Shown here piece by piece: positions 41,928-50,073 of a stretch of 64,000 nucleotides of DNA (its first letter is position 1; each line of letters begins with the position of its first letter). The stretch covers positions 1,240,001 to 1,304,000 of the forward strand of contig JACHMT010000005.1 in assembly GCA_014208095.1 (NCBI GenBank), written 5' to 3'. Both the position numbers and the translations under genes were made by a program. The notes beneath the pieces were generated by a model. It was given only the letters and a program-made list of their open reading frames with translations, did not search any database and had not been told where the DNA came from. Source of the stretch: Actinospineispora eucalypti (lineage in GTDB: Bacteria; Actinomycetota; Actinomycetes; Mycobacteriales; Pseudonocardiaceae).

Positions 41928-43058
41928 CTACCTGCCCCCCGAGAGCCAGTCGTTGTACCGCTTGATCGCGGTGTCCAGGTTCGCCGCCCACCAGCCCAGG
42001 TCGATCCGCACCGCCAGCCGCTTCTTCTCCGGCGTGGTGGTCAGGAAGGAGGCGGCCAGCGGGTCCAGCCGGGGCGCGGCGTCGACATGGATCGGGCTGT
42101 AGCTGGTGAGCTCGGTCAGCCGCGCCTGCTGGCGGGCGCCCAGGTAGTAGTTGATGAACGCCATGGACGCCTTCGGCGAGCGGGCGTTCTTCGGCACCGA
42201 GACCGCGTCGAACACCGGGAAGAACTGGTTCCACTGCACGGCGTAGGGAGCGCCGTTGCGCACCGCCCCGTAGGCCCGCCCGGACCAGATCATCGACATG
42301 TCCACCTCGCCGGACTCCAGCAGCTGCTGGGCCTGCGCTCCGGTGGTCCAGAACACCGTGTCGCCCCGGATCGTGCTCATCTTGCGCAGCGCCCGGTCCA
42401 TGTCCAGCGGGTACAGCGCGTCCGGGGCCACGCCGTCGGCGATCAGCGCGGCCTCCATCGGGCCGGGCGCGGCGTCGCCCGGGGTGCCCACGATCGACCG
42501 CTTGCCGGGGAATCGGGCGGTGTCGAAGAAGTCCCGCCAGCCGGTCGGCGGGTTGGCGCCGTACTTGCGGGTGTTGTAGGCGAGCACGTACCCGTAGCTC
42601 ATCGCCGGTATGGAGCAGGCGTTGATCCGGAGGTCCTCCGGGATCTTGCTGGTGTCCACGATCGCCGGGTCCAGCGGCTGGAACAGGGTTCCGCAGTTGG
42701 CCGCCGCGAACACCCCGTCGGTGTCCACGATGTCCCAGGAGACGTTGTCCCAGCGCACCTGGGCCTGCAGTTTGGCCTGGTCGGTGGGGCCGTCGCCGAG
42801 CATTTCCGCGCCGGACTCGGCGGCGAACGGCTCGACGGCCGCCTTCTCCTGTCCCTCCTGGAACAGGCCGCCGTAGGAGACGAAGGTGAGGATGTAGTCG
42901 CGCAGCGCGCCGGTCTTCACCGTGCCGGCCACCGGCGGCCCGGCGCCCAGGTCGAGCTTCGCGGGGTCGGGTGCGCCCGGTGCGCACGCGCTCAGCACGG
43001 CCAGCCCGGCGGCCAGCGCGGTCAGTCCTCGGCGGGTCGGTGCTGGTCGTCGGGCCAT
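41928..43058 (-). CDS. Extracellular solute-binding lipoprotein (PotD-like)
   Basis: A 376-residue lipoprotein. After a short positively charged start, the signal ends at the lipobox VLSAC. The rest has the periplasmic-binding fold of the spermidine/putrescine group (DIVDTDGVFAAANCG, YVLAYNTRKYG, SMIWSGRAYGAV). It delivers the amine to the two permeases. It starts 10 bases after the XRE-cupin regulator gene. Confidence 0.88.
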   Translation of the reverse strand: MARRPAPTRRGLTALAAGLAVLSACAPGAPDPAKLDLGAGPPVAGTVKTGALRDYILTFVSYGGLFQEGQEKAAVEPFAAESGAEMLGDGPTDQAKLQAQVRWDNVSWDIVDTDGVFAAANCGTLFQPLDPAIVDTSKIPEDLRINACSIPAMSYGYVLAYNTRKYGANPPTGWRDFFDTARFPGKRSIVGTPGDAAPGPMEAALIADGVAPDALYPLDMDRALRKMSTIRGDTVFWTTGAQAQQLLESGEVDMSMIWSGRAYGAVRNGAPYAVQWNQFFPVFDAVSVPKNARSPKASMAFINYYLGARQQARLTELTSYSPIHVDAAPRLDPLAASFLTTTPEKKRLAVRIDLGWWAANLDTAIKRYNDWLSGGR

Positions 43059-43068
43059 CGCGCGTCCC

Positions 43069-43617
43069 CTATCCGCGGTGCGGCGGTGAGATGATCCACA
43101 GGACCTCGGCGACGTCGGTGCCGAGGTTGCGGGCGGTGTGCGGCACGTCGGTGCGGTACTCGATGCTGTCCCCGTCGGACAGCCGGTAGAGCGTTCCGTC
43201 GAGGCTGACCTCGACCTGGCCCCGGACCACCAGGAACATCTCCTGGGCCTCGCCGTGGGTGTACGGGTCGCCGGTGCCCTCGCCCGGGGCCAGCTCGCCG
43301 CAGTACACCTCCAGGTTGCGCAGCGGGCGGCGGGACAGCAGGTACTTCTTCGACCGGCCGCCCGTCGGCAGCTCCGAGCGGTCGGCCCGGCGAAGCACCC
43401 GCGACGCCGTCAGGTCGTCGTCGCCAAACAGGTCGGCCGTGGTCAGCCCGAGTGCGGTGGCGATCCCCCGCAGCGTGCTCACCGTGGCGTTCGCGTTGCC
43501 CCGCTCGATCTGGCTGAGGAACCCCGGCGAGATCCCGGCCGCCGAGGCCACCGAGCGCAGGCTCTGACCCCCGTGCTCCCGCAGCTCGCGGATCCGGGCG
43601 CCCAGCTCGGCGGTCAT
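43069..43617 (-). CDS. XRE-cupin regulator (PuuR-like)
   Basis: A 182-residue regulator with an N-terminal XRE helix-turn-helix (LRSVASAAGISPGFLSQIERG) and a C-terminal cupin that binds the signal (GEAQEMFLVVRGQVEVSLDG). This is the architecture of PuuR and other amine-pathway repressors. It is the first gene of the importer-oxidase operon, so autoregulation and feed-forward control by the amine are likely. Two TAGTGA copies (43643, 43658), 15 bases apart, lie in the gap upstream. Confidence 0.88.
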   Translation of the reverse strand: MTAELGARIRELREHGGQSLRSVASAAGISPGFLSQIERGNANATVSTLRGIATALGLTTADLFGDDDLTASRVLRRADRSELPTGGRSKKYLLSRRPLRNLEVYCGELAPGEGTGDPYTHGEAQEMFLVVRGQVEVSLDGTLYRLSDGDSIEYRTDVPHTARNLGTDVAEVLWIISPPHRG

Positions 43618-43728
43618 TCCGGCACCTCCGCAAACGGGTCGTTTAGTGACAGAAAACATAGTGATTGCTCGCGTCCCGCGCAAGGGTTGCCGAAAGCCGC
43701 CGGTAAGCCCCGCGCGGACACTGGGGCC

Positions 43729-44520
43729 ATGCCGCACGCGCACACCAACGGACAGCGTCTGCACTACCGGCGAAGCGGGCGCGGCGAGCCGTTGTTGCTG
43801 GTGCAGGGGATGAGCGGGCATCACCGCTTCTGGGGTGAGTCGTTCCTGGCACTGTTGGAGGCCGACTACGACGTGGTGGCCTACGACCACCGGGGGATCG
43901 GCACCAGTTCGCGCGCCGACGACCCGTTCTCCATCGCGGACCTGGCCGACGACGCGGCGGGCCTGCTGGACGCGCTCGGCTGGTCGGGTGCGCACGTCTT
44001 CGGCATCTCGCTGGGCGGCATGATCGGCCAGGAGCTGGCGCTGCGGCACCCGGAGCGGGTGCGCACGCTGACCCTCGGATGCACCTGGGCAGGCGGCCCG
44101 GAGGGCGTCATGGGCGAGGCGTCGCACGAGATCGTGGCGGCGATCGGTGCGCGAGAGGTGGAGCGCGCGTTGACCACCGGGTACGAGGCCAACCTCTCAC
44201 CCCGGTACCGGGCGGACCCGGGACACTTCGCCACCTACCGGGAATGCGCGCTGGCGGTGCGGGTCCCGGCGCCGGTGGTGCAGATGCAGTTCCGGGCCGC
44301 GCTGGCGCACGACACCGCCGACCGGCTGCCGGGCGTGCGCACGCCCACCCTGGTGCTGCACGGCACGGGGGACGTGGGGATCCCGGCGGTCAACGGCGAG
44401 CGCATCGCCGCGCTCGTCCCCGGCGCGCGCCTGCACCTGTTCGACGGCGCCGGACACCTGTTCTGGTGGGAGGAACCCGAGGCCACGGCGGCCCTCCTGC
44501 GCGAGCACACCCGCAGTTAG
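43729..44520 (+). CDS. Alpha/beta hydrolase
   Basis: A 263-residue hydrolase. The nucleophile elbow is GISLGG, the oxyanion part is VQGMSG, and the final acid and His are in TGDVGIPAVNG and GAGHLFWWEE. It belongs to the haloperoxidase/esterase-like group; the substrate is open. ATG 43729 is divergent from the XRE gene, 111 bases away. The gap after it (44521-44589) shows nothing but the start of a hairpin element. Confidence 0.85.
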   Translation: MPHAHTNGQRLHYRRSGRGEPLLLVQGMSGHHRFWGESFLALLEADYDVVAYDHRGIGTSSRADDPFSIADLADDAAGLLDALGWSGAHVFGISLGGMIGQELALRHPERVRTLTLGCTWAGGPEGVMGEASHEIVAAIGAREVERALTTGYEANLSPRYRADPGHFATYRECALAVRVPAPVVQMQFRAALAHDTADRLPGVRTPTLVLHGTGDVGIPAVNGERIAALVPGARLHLFDGAGHLFWWEEPEATAALLREHTRS

Positions 44521-44589
44521 CGCTGCCCTGGGAGGTTGCAAACGCGCGCTCGGCTCTTGGGTGGCGTGCCGTCACGTGCGGGCGGGGTA

Positions 44590-44660
44590 TTCGTGGTCAA
44601 GTCGCTCTGAGAGATGTTACTGGTCGGTAGAAGGGTCTCTCATGGCGACTTGACCATGAA
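44590..44660. repeat. 71-base hairpin element, copy 2 (convergent gap)
   Basis: The inverted repeat with arms TTCGTGGTCAAGTCGC and GCGACTTGACCATGAA matches the element at 13790-13859 along its whole length, loop included. It also lies between two convergent genes (hydrolase and acyl-CoA ligase). Confidence 0.7.
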
Positions 44661-44733
44661 GGCCCGACGGGCCGTCCTTCGAACCGGCACCGCGCACAGA
44701 GCCGCGTGTTCGCGGCTCCCCGGGACAGAGCAA

Positions 44734-46416
44734 CTACGCCGAGTACAGCCCGGCGTGCTCGGTGCGCAGCTTGTACTTGAGGATCTTTCCGCCGACCGTT
44801 TCGGGTAGTTGCCCGGCGAACACCACGGCCTTGGGGGTCTCGTAGCCGGCCAGGTGGGCGCGGCAGTGGGCGATCAGCTCGTCGGCCTCGGGAGCGGCTC
44901 CCTCGCGCGGCACCACGACGGCGGTGACCGCCTCGCCCCAGTGCTCGTGGGGGAGGCCGATCACCGCCGCGCGGAGCACGTCGGGGTGCTGGTAGAGCAC
45001 GGCCTCCACCCGCAGGCTGGACACGTTCTCCCCGCCGGTCTTCACGATGTCCTTGTAGCGGTCGAGCATGATCCGCAACCCGTCGTCGTCGACGGCCACG
45101 CTGTCGCCGGAGTGGAACCAGCCGCCCCGGAAGGCCTGCCGGGTGGCTTCCAGGTCGCGGTAGTAGCCCGCCGTCATGATCGGTGAGCGGTACACCGCCT
45201 CGCCGGCCTGGCCGCCCCGCACCGGCCGGCCCAGCTCGTCGACGACGTCGGAGGCGAGCATCCCGCTCGGCACCCCGACGTAGTTCACCGCCGGCGCGGA
45301 CCGGGCGTGCGCCGACGGCCAGCGGGTCGGCCAGAAGCGGTGGCAGGCGATGGCCTCGGTCTGGCCGAAGATGCCCAGCGTGACGAACTGCGGTGCTGCC
45401 CGGCTCTCCAGTCGCTTGACCAGCGACGGCGCCAGCGCGCCCCAGCCGTAGACCAGCGTGGTGAGCGCCGTCAGGTCCAGCTCGGGCCGGCGGTCGAACT
45501 CCTCGGCCAGGGCGGTGACGAACTGCGGGGAGCCGGCCCACAACGCGGTGGAGCGGGACTCCGCGACGGCCGCCGCGACCGGGCCCGGCGCCGGGCGCCG
45601 GCCCATGACCAGCTCGCCCCCGGCGACGAAGGCGCCGAAGGGGAAGATCTCGTCGCCGATGTGGTAGATCATCGGCAGGAACGTGCACAGCCGCAGGTCG
45701 CTGTCGTGGCGCAGGCCCCGGGACAGCGACAGCGCGAAGTTCAGCCCGGCGGTCTGGGCCGTGTGGTGCGAGAGCATCACCCCCTTCGGCATCGCGGTGG
45801 TGCCGGAGGTGAACAACAGCTGCCAGATGTCGTCGCCGTGGATCAGCACGTCGGGCTCGGTGGCCGGCCGGTTCTCGATCAGGTCGGCGAACGCCGGGCT
45901 GCCGGCGACCGGCCCGCCGCCGACGGTGACGGTGGCCCCGGGCGCCGGGCCGGTCGCGGCCAGCACCGGTTCGAGCCGGGGCCAGAGCTCCGCGTCCACC
46001 AGCACGAACGCCGGCTCGGTCAGCCTGGCCAGGTGCTCGACCACGTCCGGGGCGAGGCCGGGGTTGAGCGGCACGGCGACCATGCCGGCCTTGGCGATCC
46101 CGATCTTGGCCAGGAGTGCCTCGACCGAGTTCTCGCAGAACAACAGCACCCGGTCGCCCTCGCGCAGGCCCTCGGCGGCGAGCGCGTGCGCGAACTGGTT
46201 GGCGGCGGCGTCGGCCTGCCGGTAGGTGACCGAGGCGAAGCGGTCCGCGCCGTAGGCGCCGTCCACCCCGGTCAGCGCGATCCGGTCCGGGTAGCTCCAG
46301 GTCACCCGCTCCAGGATGTCGCCGACCGAGGTGCGTTCCCAGCGGTTGACCGCGCGCCGCCCGCGCAGGGTCTCGACATCGAGCAGGGCCGGGTCGGGCA
46401 GGTCGGATCCGGTCAT
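44734..46416 (-). CDS. AMP-dependent acyl-CoA synthetase/ligase
   Basis: A 560-residue adenylate-forming enzyme that loads a carboxylic acid onto CoA. LFTSGTTAMPKGV is the phosphate-binding motif, DRYKDIVKTGGENVSS the hinge, and GGKILKYKLR holds the catalytic lysine near the C-terminus. ATG 46416 follows a good ribosome site. Together with the acyl-CoA dehydrogenase across the TetR gene, it suggests breakdown of a fatty or aryl acid. An operator like that at the dehydrogenase start lies between this gene and the TetR stop. Confidence 0.9.
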   Translation of the reverse strand: MTGSDLPDPALLDVETLRGRRAVNRWERTSVGDILERVTWSYPDRIALTGVDGAYGADRFASVTYRQADAAANQFAHALAAEGLREGDRVLLFCENSVEALLAKIGIAKAGMVAVPLNPGLAPDVVEHLARLTEPAFVLVDAELWPRLEPVLAATGPAPGATVTVGGGPVAGSPAFADLIENRPATEPDVLIHGDDIWQLLFTSGTTAMPKGVMLSHHTAQTAGLNFALSLSRGLRHDSDLRLCTFLPMIYHIGDEIFPFGAFVAGGELVMGRRPAPGPVAAAVAESRSTALWAGSPQFVTALAEEFDRRPELDLTALTTLVYGWGALAPSLVKRLESRAAPQFVTLGIFGQTEAIACHRFWPTRWPSAHARSAPAVNYVGVPSGMLASDVVDELGRPVRGGQAGEAVYRSPIMTAGYYRDLEATRQAFRGGWFHSGDSVAVDDDGLRIMLDRYKDIVKTGGENVSSLRVEAVLYQHPDVLRAAVIGLPHEHWGEAVTAVVVPREGAAPEADELIAHCRAHLAGYETPKAVVFAGQLPETVGGKILKYKLRTEHAGLYSA

Positions 46417-46483
46417 CGGCGCTCCTCCGCTGCGGTGTCCCGGGGTCCAGCATGGCGTGAGCGGGGCCACACGGGCAAGGGGT

Positions 46484-46503
46484 TAGTGAAACTCTGTTCA
46501 CTA
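46484..46503. promoter_or_regulatory. TetR operator candidate (ligase side)
   Basis: Inverted repeat TAGTGAA - 6 bases - TTCACTA, overlapping the TetR stop codon and 68 bases before the acyl-CoA ligase start. It matches the site at 47138-47157 in half-site and spacing. Confidence 0.6.
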
Positions 46504-47100
46504 TCGCGCGGGCACTCCGAGGCACCCGTGGGTCATCCGGGCGAGCTGCTCGGCCAGGCGCGCCGGGTCGAGGCCGCTGCGGAAGAACAGGGTCGACTGG
46601 ATCGCCCCGATCGCCGCGTGCACGGCCAGCCGCAGCTCGCCGTCGGCCAGTTCCGGGCGCAGCGGGGCGAGCACGTGCACCCAGTCCTCGAGGTAGTGCC
46701 GCTGCGCCCGGCGCAGCCGCCGGCGGTCCCGCTCGGGCAGGTTGTGCACCTCGCGGTGGTAGACCGCGAGCACGCTGCGGTCCTCGATCGCCACCCGGAT
46801 GTGGTCTTCCACCAGCGCGGACAGTGCCGTGGCGTCGTCCGGTGCCTCCGCGAGGATGCGCACGGCCCCGTCCTGGAGCCGGTTCATCACCCGGTCCAGC
46901 AGGGCAACCAGGATGGCGTCCTTGCTGGCGAAGTGCCGGTACAGCCCGGAGCCGACGATGCCCGCCTCGGCGCCGATGTCGGCCATCCCGATCGTGTGGA
47001 AGCCCCGCCTCGCGGCCAGCTCGGCGGCGGCCGTGAGGATCAGCTCCCGGCGGCCCGGGTCGCGGCGGGCGCGGGTGGCCGGCGAGGGTGCGGCGGTCAT
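46501..47100 (-). CDS. TetR-family regulator of acyl-CoA genes
   Basis: A 199-residue regulator with HTH IGMADIGAEAGIVGSGLYRH followed by FASKDAILVALL. The helical C-terminal domain resembles fatty-acid-responsive regulators. It lies between the acyl-CoA ligase (same strand, downstream) and the divergent acyl-CoA dehydrogenase, and near-identical palindromes stand before both, so it probably controls both with an acyl-CoA as signal. Confidence 0.87.
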   Translation of the reverse strand: MTAAPSPATRARRDPGRRELILTAAAELAARRGFHTIGMADIGAEAGIVGSGLYRHFASKDAILVALLDRVMNRLQDGAVRILAEAPDDATALSALVEDHIRVAIEDRSVLAVYHREVHNLPERDRRRLRRAQRHYLEDWVHVLAPLRPELADGELRLAVHAAIGAIQSTLFFRSGLDPARLAEQLARMTHGCLGVPAR

Positions 47101-47137
47101 CTTCTCATCATGGCAGCCGTGCGGTACCGTCCACCAT

Positions 47138-47157
47138 TAGTGAACAGCGAATCACTT
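47138..47157. promoter_or_regulatory. TetR operator candidate over the dehydrogenase start
   Basis: TAGTGAA - 6 bases - ATCACTT, matching the site at 46484-46503 in half-site and in the 7-6-7 spacing, covers the GTG start at 47140. Binding here would block transcription start directly. Confidence 0.55.
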
Positions 47158-48300
47158 TTCGACAGCGATGAGCACCGCGACCTGCGTGCGGCGGTCGGGG
47201 CGATCGCCGCGTCCTTCGGCGGGCACTACTACGTCGAGCACGCCCGGGCCGGGCGGGAGTGCACCGAGCTGTGGCACGCGCTGGGGGACGCCGGGTTCAT
47301 CGGGGTGAACGTGCCCGAGCGGTACGGCGGCGGGGGCGGTGGGCTGGCCGAGCTGACGATCGTGTGCGAGGAGATCGCCGCGCGGGGCGCGCCGATCCTG
47401 TTGCTCCTGGTCACCGCCGCCATCTCGGCCGAAGTGATCGCCGAGTTCGGCACCGAGGAGCAGCGCAAGGAGTGGCTGCCCGGGTTGGCCGGCGGCCGCG
47501 AGAAGGTCGTCTTCGCCATCACCGAGCCGAACGCCGGCTCCAACACCCACCGGCTGACCACCACCGCCCGCCGGGTCGGCGACGAGTGGGTGCTCGACGG
47601 CGAGAAGTACTACATCTCCGGTGTGGACACCGCGCGGGCGCTGCTGCTGGTGGCCCGGACCGGCCGGGACGAGGGCGGCGCCGCGCGGCTGTCCCTGTTC
47701 CTGGTCCCGACGGATGCGCCCGGGCTCACGGCCACCCCGCTGCCGGTCGACGTGATGCTCCCGGAGCGGCAGTTCACGCTGCGCCTCGACGGGGTGCGGG
47801 TGCCGGCCTCGGCGCTGGTCGGTGCGGAGGGGCAGGGCTTCCGGCAGGTCTTCCACGGGCTCAACCCCGAGCGGATCACCGGGGCCGCGCTGTGCGTCGG
47901 CATCGCCCGCTACGCCCTGGAACGCGCGGCGCGGTACGCCCGGGAGCGCGAGGTGTGGGACCGCCCGATCGGCGCGCACCAGGGGGTCGCGCACGTGCTC
48001 GCCCAGGCGAAGATCGAGACCGAGCTGGCCGCGCTGATGACCCACCGGGCGGCGGCGCTGCACGACCGGGGCCTTCCGGCGGGGGAGGCGGCCAACATGG
48101 CCAAGTACGCCGCCGCCGAGGCCGCCATTGCCGCCGTTGACTCGGCCATCCAGACCCACGGTGGCAACGGCGTCTCGGCCGAGTTCGGGCTGCTGCCCTA
48201 CTGGGGGCTGGCCCGGCTGCTGCGCATCGCGCCGGTGAACCGGGAGATGATCCTCAACTTCGTCGCCCAGCACAGCCTCGGCCTGCCGAGGTCCTACTGA
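47140..48300 (+). CDS. Acyl-CoA dehydrogenase
   Basis: A 386-residue FAD enzyme of acyl-CoA oxidation. GFIGVNVPERYGG, FAITEPNAGSNTHRL (flavin and substrate contact) and THGGNGVSAEFGL are family motifs. The GTG at 47140 gives the usual N-terminus (LFDSDEHRDLRAAV); there is no ribosome site before it, so the mRNA may be leaderless. ATG 47110 is an in-frame alternative, but the operator would then lie inside the coding region. It likely works with the acyl-CoA ligase under the intervening TetR. Confidence 0.88.
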   Translation: MNSESLFDSDEHRDLRAAVGAIAASFGGHYYVEHARAGRECTELWHALGDAGFIGVNVPERYGGGGGGLAELTIVCEEIAARGAPILLLLVTAAISAEVIAEFGTEEQRKEWLPGLAGGREKVVFAITEPNAGSNTHRLTTTARRVGDEWVLDGEKYYISGVDTARALLLVARTGRDEGGAARLSLFLVPTDAPGLTATPLPVDVMLPERQFTLRLDGVRVPASALVGAEGQGFRQVFHGLNPERITGAALCVGIARYALERAARYAREREVWDRPIGAHQGVAHVLAQAKIETELAALMTHRAAALHDRGLPAGEAANMAKYAAAEAAIAAVDSAIQTHGGNGVSAEFGLLPYWGLARLLRIAPVNREMILNFVAQHSLGLPRSY

Positions 48301-48397
48301 GCCTCGGCGTGACGTACAGCCACGGCGTCAGGCGACGGGAGCGCCGCCGTTCCCGGCATCCCTAGAGTTCGCCCCGGGAGAGCCTGAGGAGGGCACG

Positions 48398-48910
48398 ATG
48401 GGTACGACGGCGGTCGAGCTGAAGCTGGAAGCGGTGGTCATCCCGGTCGCGGACGTGGACCGGGCGAAGGAGTTCTACCGGAACCTCGGCTGGCGGCTGG
48501 ACGCCGACTTCGCGTTCGACAACGGGTTCCGGATCATCCAGTTCACCCCGCCCGGCTCGGGTGCCTCGGTGCAGTTCGGCACGAACGTGACCACCGCTCC
48601 GCCGGGCTCCGCCCAGGGCCTGTACCTGGTCGTCCCGGACATCGAGGCGGCCCGCGAGGCGCTGGCCGCCGTCGGCGTACGGGTGAGCGGGACGTTCCAC
48701 GCGGAGACCCCGGGTGCCCAGTTCCAGCCGGAAGGCGCGGGCGGCCGCGCCGGCGGGCCGGCGCCCGACCGGTCCAGCTACGGCTCGTTCGCCACGTTCG
48801 CCGACCCGGACGGCAACGGCTGGCTGCTGCAGGAGGTCACCACCCGGCGGCCCGGGCGGGTCGACGGCGCCGGGACCAGCTACGCCTCGGCCGCCGAGCT
48901 GCCGGTCTGA
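48398..48910 (+). CDS. VOC (glyoxalase/bleomycin resistance) family protein
   Basis: A 170-residue protein with two beta-alpha-beta-beta-beta units: VVIPVADVDRAKEFYRNLGW starts the first and FADPDGNGWLLQE ends the second. Such proteins are metal-dependent lyases, isomerases, dioxygenases or binding proteins. It is followed at 6 bases by the convergent aminotransferase. No closer assignment is possible. Confidence 0.85.
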   Translation: MGTTAVELKLEAVVIPVADVDRAKEFYRNLGWRLDADFAFDNGFRIIQFTPPGSGASVQFGTNVTTAPPGSAQGLYLVVPDIEAAREALAAVGVRVSGTFHAETPGAQFQPEGAGGRAGGPAPDRSSYGSFATFADPDGNGWLLQEVTTRRPGRVDGAGTSYASAAELPV

Positions 48911-48915
48911 CCGCC

Positions 48916-50073
48916 TCAGCGGTTGAGGGCGGCCGTGATGCGGGTGACCGCTTCGGTCAGCACCTGGGGCTCGGTGGCCAGGTTGAGCCGGACGAACCCG
49001 GTACCGGCCCGGCCGTAGGACACGCCCTCGCCGGTGGCGACCTTGGCGGAGTCGAGCAGCCGGGCGGCCGGCCGGTCGTCCCAGGCGCGCAGGTCCAGCC
49101 AGGCGAAGTAGGTGGCGTCCGGGACCTGGTAGAGCGCGCGCAGCCCGGCCCGTTCGAGCAGGTCGGACACCAGGCGCCGGTTGGCGTCGAGGTCGCGCAG
49201 TACCGCCGCCAGCCAGGGCTGGCCGTGCTCGAGCGCGGCCACCGTGGCCACCTCGCCCAGCGAGCTCGCCCCGCTGGTCTCCAGGTGCGCCAGCCCGTCC
49301 CACACCGTGCGGTCCTCCGGCGCGGTGAGCGCCACGACGGCGGTGCGCAGGCCGGGGAAGTTCCACGCCTTGGTGGCACTGGTGACGGTCACCGTGTGCG
49401 CCCGGCTCGCCGGGCTGATCGCGGCGTAGGGCGTGAACCCGGCGCCGAACCGCAGCGGCGCGTGCACCTCGTCGGTGATGACCCGGGCTCCGTGGCGGTC
49501 CACCAGCTCGGCCAGCGCGCGCAGCTGGTCGGGTCCGATGACCGCGCCGACCGGGTTGACCGGGTTGCACAGCAGCACGCTGCCGGCGCCGCGAGCGAGC
49601 CCGTGCTCGATCGCCTCGAGGTCGAGCCGCCAGCCGTTCTCGTCCAGGCGCAGCGGGGCCTCCAGGTGCTCGCGGTCGACCAGCGCGGCCGCCTCGAAGA
49701 ACCGGGGGTAGGCGGGGGTGGGGATGACCACCGGCGAGCCGGGGCGGGTGAGCCGGTGCAGGGCGACGCTGATGCCGCGCATGACGTCGGGGACCACGCG
49801 GATGTGCTCGGCCCGCACGGAAAGCCCGAGGCCGGACAGCCACGCGGCGGCCGCCGGCGGCACCTTGCTGTGGCTGTCGGGCAGCGGGTAGCCGAGCGCT
49901 TCGGCCGCCACCGCGTCCCGGACGGCCTCCAGCACGGGCGGGCAGGCGGAGACGTCCATCTCCGCCACACCCAGGTCGAGGACCTCGGGCGGGTACTCGG
50001 ACCAGCGTTTGCAGCCCCGCGCGCGGGCGTTGGTGCTGTCCCAGTGCAGGCCCTGCGTGGTCGTCGTGCTCAT
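48916..50073 (-). CDS. PLP-dependent C-S lyase/aminotransferase (MalY/PatB type)
   Basis: A 385-residue fold-type I PLP enzyme. SATKAWNFPGLRTAV holds the lysine that binds PLP in the MalY/PatB pattern; AEMDVSACPPV, TPAYPRFF and NPVNPVG are also family motifs. Members cleave cystathionine-like thioethers or transaminate. Its start overlaps the stop of the amino acid permease gene (ATGA), so it probably acts on an imported sulfur amino acid conjugate or amino acid. Confidence 0.85.
   Translation of the reverse strand: MSTTTTQGLHWDSTNARARGCKRWSEYPPEVLDLGVAEMDVSACPPVLEAVRDAVAAEALGYPLPDSHSKVPPAAAAWLSGLGLSVRAEHIRVVPDVMRGISVALHRLTRPGSPVVIPTPAYPRFFEAAALVDREHLEAPLRLDENGWRLDLEAIEHGLARGAGSVLLCNPVNPVGAVIGPDQLRALAELVDRHGARVITDEVHAPLRFGAGFTPYAAISPASRAHTVTVTSATKAWNFPGLRTAVVALTAPEDRTVWDGLAHLETSGASSLGEVATVAALEHGQPWLAAVLRDLDANRRLVSDLLERAGLRALYQVPDATYFAWLDLRAWDDRPAARLLDSAKVATGEGVSYGRAGTGFVRLNLATEPQVLTEAVTRITAALNR

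Noticed and set aside
45307..47139. Long upstream extension of the acyl-CoA dehydrogenase frame
   Set aside because: It is antisense to the acyl-CoA ligase and TetR genes and shows no homology; GTG 47140 gives the family N-terminus.
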